Below, in pieces: positions 25,791-30,915 of a DNA stretch of 30,915 nucleotides. Origin of the DNA: an uncultured Oscillospiraceae bacterium (GTDB taxonomy: Bacteria; Bacillota; Clostridia; Oscillospirales; Oscillospiraceae). The stretch is taken from positions 1 to 30,915 of the forward strand of contig CAKTHQ010000024.1 of assembly GCA_934565415.1 (NCBI GenBank), written 5' to 3'. A model generated the notes under the pieces. It was not told where the DNA came from and ran no database searches. It worked only from the letters and a program-made list of their open reading frames with translations. The translations under genes and the position numbers were made by a program. Every line of letters starts with the position of its first letter. The stretch's first letter is position 1.

Positions 25791-25977
25791 TTCCTCGTAG
25801 GTCTTCTGACTTGTGTCTCAAACGGCGGCCTGACCTGCCTTCTCAGGTTTCCCCAATGACCGGCTTTCGCCGACGGCAGGCCGCCTTGACACTTACAGCG
25901 CCGGCAGCGCGGGGACTTGCACCCCATTCCCTTGTTCATCCCCAGGACCCCAACGGGTATCCCAAGGCCACGAAAAA
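25791..25977 (-). ncRNA. Cobalamin (B12) riboswitch aptamer
   Basis: The minus-strand sequence shows the conserved order of the cobalamin aptamer (Rfam RF00174). AAGGGAATGGGGTGCAAGTC is followed by GCTGCCGGCGCTGTAAG (the B12 box region; consensus GCTGCCCCCGCAACTGTAA), then an ATTGGGGAAACC segment and finally GTCAGAAGACCT, the conserved GCCAGGAGACC-like end. The closing P1 helix can be formed by TTTTTCGT (25977-25970) with ACGAGGAA (25798-25791). B12 riboswitches normally turn off B12 synthesis or uptake genes when cobalamin is sufficient. Here the switch precedes one gene, the giant secreted protein, and a terminator 54 bases further on provides the expression platform. Confidence 0.92.
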
Positions 25978-25994
25978 GTTTTATTTATATTGAT

Positions 25995-26023
25995 AGTATA
26001 ATACCGATTTTATAGTTTGTCAA
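25995..26023 (-). promoter_or_regulatory. Promoter of the riboswitch-controlled giant gene
   Basis: On the minus strand a perfect TTGACA (26023-26018), a 17-bp spacer, and TATACT (26000-25995). The expected start near 25988 lies about ten bases before the aptamer. Confidence 0.85.
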
Positions 26024-26065
26024 CAAAAGTTTAACAACCCGCCGGGATTTTTTGACGGGAATGCC

Positions 26066-26099
26066 AAAAAGCATCTTCCGGCGGTTGGAAGATGCTTTT
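26066..26099 (-). terminator. Terminator of the MATE transporter gene
   Basis: AAAAGCATCTTCC / GGAAGATGCTTTT form a long stem around a 7-base loop; on the minus strand it ends in five Ts. It insulates the MATE gene from the promoter of the giant gene. Confidence 0.85.
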
Positions 26100-26153
26100 G
26101 TTTCAGTTTCTGTCTGCCGGGCTTACAGTCCCAGCCCATTGACCCACTTCTGT

Positions 26154-27521
26154 TCATCCGCTGTGGGTACCGTCTCCGCGTAATGCTCCCTGGGACAGGC
26201 TGATCATCCATTTCCGTTTTCTGAACACAAGCAGGGATACAACCAGCCTGAATAGTTCCTCCGCAGTGAGCAGCGTGTATACACCTACGATCCCCCATTT
26301 AAAAACGTATGCGGCAAGCAGGCAAAGAGGGATCCCGATACACCATGTACCAACCGTATCAATCAACATAACCAGCTTCGTATTGCCGCCGCTTCTGAGA
26401 ATGCCACCGCCGAGGATCATGTTTTCCACTTTGACAGGCGCATACAGGGCAAAAACCACAAGAAGAATTTTCCCAAGGGCTTTTACACCGTCGTCTACGC
26501 GGTAGAAGCCGGTATATGCTCCCGCCAAGCAGATGAGTATTGCCGATACCGATATCGCCCCCAGGAGCCCGGCGCACATGATCTTCTTGGATTCTTTGTA
26601 TGCCTCCCCGTACGCTTCCTTTCCAAGCCGCTTCCCAACCATCACTCCGGCTGCTGCAGACAAACCGCTCAAAGCTCCTGTAAGCAGTCCCTGTATTGGG
26701 CAGGTAAGGGTATAGGCCGCCAGGCTTGCGGTACCAAGATGTCCGTATACCGCAGACTCCACATTCTGTCCGAAGCTCCATAAAAACTCGCTGATCAGAA
26801 TCGGGAGAATCATAGCGAGATAATCTTTTGTGGTAAGCTTCCGGAACCGCAGCGAAAAAATCGGTTTGTCCCCGTCTTTTCTGACGCAGACGGCAAACCC
26901 AATAAAGATGCACACCAAATTGATGAGCTGCGAAAAAAGCGTTGCGATTGCCGCCCCCCGGATCCCCATAGGCGAAAAGCCCAATTTTCCAAAAATGAGT
27001 ACATAGTTCAGCCCCGTATTGGCGGCAACCGCCCCAAGGCTTGCAAGAAGCGGAATCGCCGCGTGTTCTTTGCAGCGCAGCCAGGCGGATATCACGGCAG
27101 AGATTGCCATCGGAATATAGGAAAAGGCAACGATTTTAAAATACACGGAGCCAGTTTGGAGAATGCCCCTGTCCTTTGTATAGAATCCCAGTATCCGTGC
27201 CGGGAAAAGCCCGGACAGCAGCAGGAACACGGCTGAGATAGCCACTCCGCAAATCAGGCTCACATAAAAGCTGCTCCAGGCCTCTTTCGTATCTTCCGCT
27301 CCCAGAAACTGCGCAATCAATATTCCCGCAACGGTACTTACCGCCCCGATGACTACAGAAAACATCAGGGAATAGTTCCCGCACAGTCCGACGGCGGATA
27401 TGCTCGTTTCTCCCAGCTGACCGATCATAATCTGGTCCACAATGGAAAAAGATGCCTGCAGCATACTTTGCAGCGTAACCGGAATGGCGATTTTGCACAA
27501 TGATCTCATAAATCCTGACAT
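26154..27521 (-). CDS. MATE-family multidrug/toxin exporter
   Basis: A 455-residue, twelve-helix membrane protein. It has the two-fold MATE arrangement: IPVTLQSMLQASFSIVDQIM at residues 13-32, followed by the region GQLGETSISAVGL, and a second half with ILISEFLWSFGQNVESAVYG and TCPIQGLLTGALSGLSAAAG. MATE proteins export cations or drugs in exchange for protons or sodium. The first codons overlap the end of the LacI-family gene by 16 bases, so the two are co-transcribed and probably translationally coupled, which makes the exporter a likely target or co-regulated partner of that regulator. The region looks more A/T-rich than its neighbours and may have been acquired. The substrate is unknown. 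Confidence 0.92.
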   Translation of the reverse strand: MSGFMRSLCKIAIPVTLQSMLQASFSIVDQIMIGQLGETSISAVGLCGNYSLMFSVVIGAVSTVAGILIAQFLGAEDTKEAWSSFYVSLICGVAISAVFLLLSGLFPARILGFYTKDRGILQTGSVYFKIVAFSYIPMAISAVISAWLRCKEHAAIPLLASLGAVAANTGLNYVLIFGKLGFSPMGIRGAAIATLFSQLINLVCIFIGFAVCVRKDGDKPIFSLRFRKLTTKDYLAMILPILISEFLWSFGQNVESAVYGHLGTASLAAYTLTCPIQGLLTGALSGLSAAAGVMVGKRLGKEAYGEAYKESKKIMCAGLLGAISVSAILICLAGAYTGFYRVDDGVKALGKILLVVFALYAPVKVENMILGGGILRSGGNTKLVMLIDTVGTWCIGIPLCLLAAYVFKWGIVGVYTLLTAEELFRLVVSLLVFRKRKWMISLSQGALRGDGTHSG

Positions 27522-28531
27522 GGCAGCACCTCCGTACTTCCCCTTTTGATCAGCCGGACCGGCAGTACGATCCCGGCTTCGCAGGCTCTACCGTCCCGCA
27601 TTGCCTCAATACACGCAATTGCGTTTTGGGCCCGCAGCGCCGCGTCCTGATGGATCGTAGTCAGGGCCGGACGGCTTTCCCTGCTTGACAGTGTGTCATC
27701 AAAGCCTATGATCTGAACATCCTCCGGAATTCGAATGCCCTTCCCCTGCAAAAAACGCATAAACTCCAGAGCATAATTATCCGACACCGCAAAAACAGCC
27801 CTTATTTCGCTGCTTAACAGCTCCGGAAATTTCTTTTCATAAAAGGCCATCCGTTTTTTCTCCGTATTGGGGATCTGCCAGATGCGCGTCTGTCCCGGTG
27901 CAAATGCCTTTTGGAATCCGTCTATGCGCTCTTTGTCCATACAGATATAGTTATCCGAAATGCACAACGCGTTTTTATGCCCAAGCTCTTTAAAATAGTG
28001 CCCGGCCTGATAACCGCCATCGTAGTGGTCGATGACAAGATTCACAACCTTTGAGCATTTTTCAAAATAGCCGTCATACACAACAAAGGAAATTCTCATC
28101 TGATTCCGAAGCCTTTCATAATCCGCTTCGCAAAAGCCCATGAGGATCAACCCATCCATGTTCCACATAGAGGCAAAAACAGGAATCTGCCGGATATCCG
28201 CCGTGGTTTTGATCATCAAAAAGTAGCCCCTATGGTTTACCTCATGGGAAAGTGCATTCAGCGAGGACATGACAAAACCATCCTCCAGAACCCTCCCTTC
28301 ATATTTGACATGGTCATTTACAACCACGCCAATGATCCTGGAATTGTTTCTGGCAAGTAAGATTCCAGCCATATTGGGAATATAGCCGGTCCTTTCCAGC
28401 TCCTGTTGAACACGTTTTACGGTTTCCTCTGAAATTTTTTCGGTTTTCCCATGGATCACCTTAGAAACCGTAGCTGTACTCAGGCCCAGCGCTTCCGCAA
28501 TATCCACGATTCGAGTGCGGCTCTGACCCAT
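27506..28531 (-). CDS. LacI-family transcriptional regulator
   Basis: A 341-residue LacI/GalR-type regulator. The N-terminal helix-turn-helix is IVDIAEALGLSTATVSKVIHG (residues about 9-29), followed by the hinge region near YIPNMAG (about 53-59) and a periplasmic-binding-protein-like effector domain (about 60-335) with the family segments VFAVSDNYALEFMRFL and VQIIGFDDTLSS. I chose the ATG at 28531 because AGGAGG (28540-28545) is eight bases upstream; an ATG two codons earlier is too close to it. In-frame upstream residues lack homology. It probably senses a sugar or other small molecule and may control itself and the MATE gene, which it overlaps. Confidence 0.92.
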   Translation of the reverse strand: MGQSRTRIVDIAEALGLSTATVSKVIHGKTEKISEETVKRVQQELERTGYIPNMAGILLARNNSRIIGVVVNDHVKYEGRVLEDGFVMSSLNALSHEVNHRGYFLMIKTTADIRQIPVFASMWNMDGLILMGFCEADYERLRNQMRISFVVYDGYFEKCSKVVNLVIDHYDGGYQAGHYFKELGHKNALCISDNYICMDKERIDGFQKAFAPGQTRIWQIPNTEKKRMAFYEKKFPELLSSEIRAVFAVSDNYALEFMRFLQGKGIRIPEDVQIIGFDDTLSSRESRPALTTIHQDAALRAQNAIACIEAMRDGRACEAGIVLPVRLIKRGSTEVLPCQDL

Positions 28532-28554
28532 GTCCATCCCCTCCTTCCTGTTCC

Positions 28555-28583
28555 ATAATACCGCAAAGAAAGGCCTTCCGCAA
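28555..28583 (-). promoter_or_regulatory. Predicted promoter of the LacI-MATE pair
   Basis: On the minus strand TTGCGG (28583-28578), a 17-bp spacer, and TATTAT (28560-28555), just upstream of the ribosome site. The direct repeat CCGCAAAG (28561-28568 and 28578-28585) covers spacer and -35. Confidence 0.6.
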
Positions 28584-28698
28584 AGGTTAAACGCATAACC
28601 CGTGCCAAATTTCGCTGTATGTTTTTGGGCAATTTGATTGTAATTTCCCACAGCGGTGCTGATCCCATCAAAATGCAAAAGTTCCCCTTTGCAGAATC

Positions 28699-29487
28699 CT
28701 ACTTCTTTTCCAGCACAATGATCTTATTGGAAATATTCCGCACAGCAGGCAGCCTGCCCAACAGGTTATAGATCGGCACGAAGGCCGCCATGCCTTCCAC
28801 CAGGCTGTGTTCCTCCAAGAATCGGAAGCCCGGCAGCAGCGCCGCAAGGGCCGGGCCGTTCTTTACGCCCCAACTGAACTTAGCGTTGCTGCCCTGGATG
28901 GATTTTTCCTGAAAATGCTTCACGATCATAGGATTCATGGTTTCAACAAATACCGTGGCTTTGGAAAAGCGTTTGGAGATCACCCCGAAGATGCGCTGCA
29001 CATCCATTTCCGACAGGTACATGGTCAGCCCCTCGATGAGGATCAGCGCTGGCGTGTTCTGCTCCTTGATTTCCTTGCCCCAATCGTCCATGGCGGACAT
29101 AGCAATCTGTGAGATCCTCCCGCTCTCCGGCAGGAGCCTTTCCCGCACCGCCATCGTCTCCGGAAGATCCAGATTATACCAGTGGCAAAAACCTGCCATC
29201 CGATAGCACCGGGTGTCCAATCCGCAGGCAATGTTGACAACCACCGCACCGGGGTTGGATGCAAGCCACGCTTTTGTCAGCCGGTCCAGTACAATGGTGC
29301 GGGCAATAACGCCGCTATGCATCGCACTGTCCTTGTCCGCAAGGGAAAAATCATAGTCCAGCTCTTCAATAATCTCCTCCGCTTTAGCGTCGTGGATGGC
29401 GCCGCGGCCCCGACTTTCTTTCGCTCTTGCGTAAACGGTTTGCAGCATGGTCTCCGGCACGCCGGAGAGGCCTATTTTTTCTGCCAT
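28699..29487 (-). CDS. Class I SAM-dependent methyltransferase, leucine carboxyl methyltransferase (LCM) family
   Basis: A 262-residue methyltransferase. The SAM-binding motif is VVNIACGLDTRCYR (about residues 83-96), followed by the acidic motif WYNLDLPE and the downstream segment LILIEGLTMYLSE, the typical LCM-family (PF04072) order. Bacterial members include O-methyltransferases of polyketide and small-molecule pathways; the substrate cannot be told from sequence. GGAGG lies eight bases before the ATG. The gene is preceded by a near-perfect promoter with a structured leader of about 175 bases. A 167-bp gap separates it from the LacI-MATE pair, which has its own promoter. Confidence 0.85.
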   Translation of the reverse strand: MAEKIGLSGVPETMLQTVYARAKESRGRGAIHDAKAEEIIEELDYDFSLADKDSAMHSGVIARTIVLDRLTKAWLASNPGAVVVNIACGLDTRCYRMAGFCHWYNLDLPETMAVRERLLPESGRISQIAMSAMDDWGKEIKEQNTPALILIEGLTMYLSEMDVQRIFGVISKRFSKATVFVETMNPMIVKHFQEKSIQGSNAKFSWGVKNGPALAALLPGFRFLEEHSLVEGMAAFVPIYNLLGRLPAVRNISNKIIVLEKK

Positions 29488-29579
29488 GTTCTTTTACCTC
29501 CATTTTGCATTCCGCAGGAAACGGCCATACCGCCCTCTGCGTTTTGATTTCAAAAGGCTCTCTGTTTTTTGAAAATCGG

Positions 29580-29633
29580 GTTAGTTTGCGCTAACTGTGT
29601 TGCTTTTGAAAAGCCGCATTTTTGCGGCTTTTC
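29580..29633 (-). other. Structured leader of the methyltransferase gene
   Basis: GAAAAGCCGCA (29608-29618) pairs perfectly with TGCGGCTTTTC (29623-29633), and GTTAG (29580-29584) with CTAAC (29591-29595). Both lie between the promoter at 29670-29698 and the start codon at 29487. The first has only a short T stretch on the minus strand, so it may be an attenuator; the second could be an operator. Nothing else coding is visible in the 334-bp gap between this gene and lysS. Confidence 0.45.
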
Positions 29634-29669
29634 ATTTACGGTTTACGACTGTTGTATCCCTTTGATCAT

Positions 29670-29698
29670 ATCATAGCGGTCATTCATTCCGGTGTCAA
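29670..29698 (-). promoter_or_regulatory. Predicted promoter of the methyltransferase gene
   Basis: On the minus strand a perfect TTGACA (29698-29693), a 17-bp spacer, and TATGAT (29675-29670). Confidence 0.75.
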
Positions 29699-29712
29699 GA
29701 TTAGCATAACAC

Positions 29713-29744
29713 AAAACGCCCCCGCAGCTTGATACTGCGGGGGC
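29713..29744 (-). terminator. Intrinsic terminator of lysS
   Basis: On the minus strand GCCCCCGCAG and CTGCGGGGGC form a perfect 10-bp stem with a 7-base loop, followed by GTTTTGTG. Confidence 0.88.
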
Positions 29745-29821
29745 AAAGCCTTTTGAAGACAATTGGGTTTTTATGAGGATCTGTAGAATAATTCTTTCTT
29801 TATCGGCACAAACACTGCCAA

Positions 29822-30915
29822 TCAGTACATCTTTGCGCCGGCAGGAATGTGGTTATCCAACATAATGAGGTGCAGCTTCTCTTCGCCCTCTTCGTGGTGG
29901 ACGGCAGAGATCAGCATACCGCAGGAATCGATGCCCATCATGGGTCTGGGGGGCAGATTGGTGATGGCAAGAAGGGTCTTGCCTACCAGCTCTTCGGGCT
30001 CATAATAGGCATGAATTCCGCTCAAAATCACCCGATCTGTTCCCGTTCCGTCGTCCAAAACGAACTTTAAGAGCTTCTTGGACTTCTTCACGGCTTCGCA
30101 TTCCTTGACCTTCACGGCCCGGAAATCGGACTTACTAAAGGTATCAAAATCCACGTAGTCTGCAAACAGAGGCTCGATCTCCACCTTGGAGAAGTCGATC
30201 TTCTCTTCCACCACAGGGGCAGCAGGAGCGGCCACGGGCGCAGCCTCAGAAGCGGCCTTCTGCTCGTCGGCCTTCTTCTTTTCCAGGTCGGTGGGCTTCA
30301 TTGTGGGGAACAGCAGCACATCCCGGATGGAAGCAGAGTCCGTCAGCAGCATAACGAGACGGTCCACGCCGAAGCCCAGGCCGCCCGTGGGGGGCAGACC
30401 GTATTCCAGGGCGGTAACGTAGTCGTAGTCTACCTGGGCACGGGAGGCGGGGTCTACTGCCAGGCGGTCGGCCACCTGCTTTTCGAACCGGGCCTTCTGG
30501 TCAATGGGGTCATTCAGCTCGGAGAAGGCGTTGCCGAACTCCGTGGCGTTGATAAAGTACTCAAACCGCTCGGTAAAGGCGGGGTTGCCCGGCTTCCGCT
30601 TGGCCAGAGGACTGTTTTCCACGGGGTAATCGTAGATGAAGGTGGGCTGGATCAGGTTCTCCTCTACAAAGGCATCGAAGAACTCGGCCAGGATGGCGCC
30701 CTTGGTGGGGATCTCCGGCAGCTCTACCTTGTGGGCCTTGGCGGCGGCAATGGCCTCCTCGTCGGAGGTGATGGCGGCAAAGTCCACACCGGAGTACTTC
30801 TTGACGGCCTCGATCATGGTCATCCGCTCCCAGTGGGACAGGTCGATGTCCTTGCCCTGGTAGGTGATCTGCAGGGTGCCGCAGACCTTCATGGCCACGG
30901 TCTTCATCATTTCCT
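29822..30915 (-). CDS. lysS: Lysyl-tRNA synthetase, C-terminal part with appended tRNA-binding domain (cut by window edge)
   Basis: About 364 residues of the C-terminal end are visible; the gene continues past the right edge. Class II motif 3 is clear in [13 protein letters not shown], followed by [10 protein letters not shown], the normal end of LysS. The catalytic core ends there, but the frame continues through a Lys/Ala-rich linker into about 110 residues that match the EMAP/MetRS-type tRNA-binding OB-fold: [20 protein letters not shown], followed by [18 protein letters not shown]. This fold helps tRNA capture in trans and in MetRS C termini. The enzyme charges tRNA-Lys with lysine. The gene has its own terminator. 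The fusion is the main unusual point; the start is not in the window. Confidence 0.93.
   Translation of the reverse strand, partial: EMMKTVAMKVCGTLQITYQGKDIDLSHWERMTMIEAVKKYSGVDFAAITSDEEAIAAAKAHKVELPEIPTKGAILAEFFDAFVEENLIQPTFIYDYPVENSPLAKRKPGNPAFTERFEYFINATEFGNAFSELNDPIDQKARFEKQVADRLAVDPASRAQVDYDYVTALEYGLPPTGGLGFGVDRLVMLLTDSASIRDVLLFPTMKPTDLEKKKADEQKAASEAAPVAAPAAPVVEEKIDFSKVEIEPLFADYVDFDTFSKSDFRAVKVKECEAVKKSKKLLKFVLDDGTGTDRVILSGIHAYYEPEELVGKTLLAITNLPPRPMMGIDSCGMLISAVHHEEGEEKLHLIMLDNHIPAGAKMY

Noticed and set aside
25619..25939. N-terminal extension of the giant protein upstream of 25618
   Set aside because: The extra 107 residues translate the terminator and riboswitch; the signal peptide begins at the ATG at 25618.
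29608..29633. Hairpin as the lysS terminator
   Set aside because: A better terminator with a T stretch is at 29713-29744; the hairpin lies downstream of the methyltransferase promoter and so belongs to its leader.

Overview
The window looks like chromosomal DNA from a gut-type Clostridia (Bacillota), probably an Oscillospiraceae-like organism. Supporting signs are the Bacillota gene order comEC-holA, an ascorbate-type PTS with its own HPr and enzyme I, strong AGGAGG ribosome binding sites, consensus sigma-A promoters with 17-bp spacers, and a very large secreted protein with DUF4430-like and Ig-like (Big_2) domains. Most of the window is GC-rich; about 26.1-28.7 kb looks more A/T-rich. I saw no tRNA, rRNA, CRISPR array or insertion sequence.

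Layout. 1-2.4 kb (minus): start of holA and complete comEC. 2.6-5.4 kb (plus): a DUF1858 mini-protein, a palindromic intergenic element, then trmK and a Nif3-family gene (overlapping) and yebC. 5.5-15.8 kb: a sugar-acid PTS island. One arm (minus) carries a beta-propeller-like protein of unknown function, ulaF, an HPr and enzyme I. The divergent arm (plus) carries ulaG, ulaC, ulaA, ulaB, a HAD phosphatase, a DeoR regulator and a second HAD phosphatase. The shared 473-bp divergent region holds two strong promoters and repeated CGAACATA boxes, likely operators of the DeoR protein. The PTS would import and phosphorylate an ascorbate-like sugar acid, UlaG would open the lactone and UlaF would epimerise a pentulose 5-phosphate. 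The two middle steps (UlaD, UlaE) are not encoded here.

15.9-26.0 kb (minus): one 3,234-residue secreted protein preceded by a consensus promoter, a cobalamin riboswitch and an intrinsic terminator. The protein has a signal peptide, an acidic linker, two tandem DUF4430-type (transcobalamin-like) repeats plus a third related domain, cadherin/Ig-like domains, a further domain resembling secreted proteins found near Bacteroidetes B12-uptake loci, a beta-helix and a long Big_2 tail. The combination of B12-controlled expression and transcobalamin-like domains suggests a giant extracellular corrinoid-capture protein. This is the most interesting object in the window.

26.1-29.5 kb (minus): an accessory block with a LacI regulator overlapping a MATE exporter, and an LCM-family methyltransferase with its own promoter and structured leader. 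29.8 kb to the end (minus): the 3' part of lysS, carrying an unusual C-terminal tRNA-binding (EMAP/MetG-like) domain and cut by the window edge.
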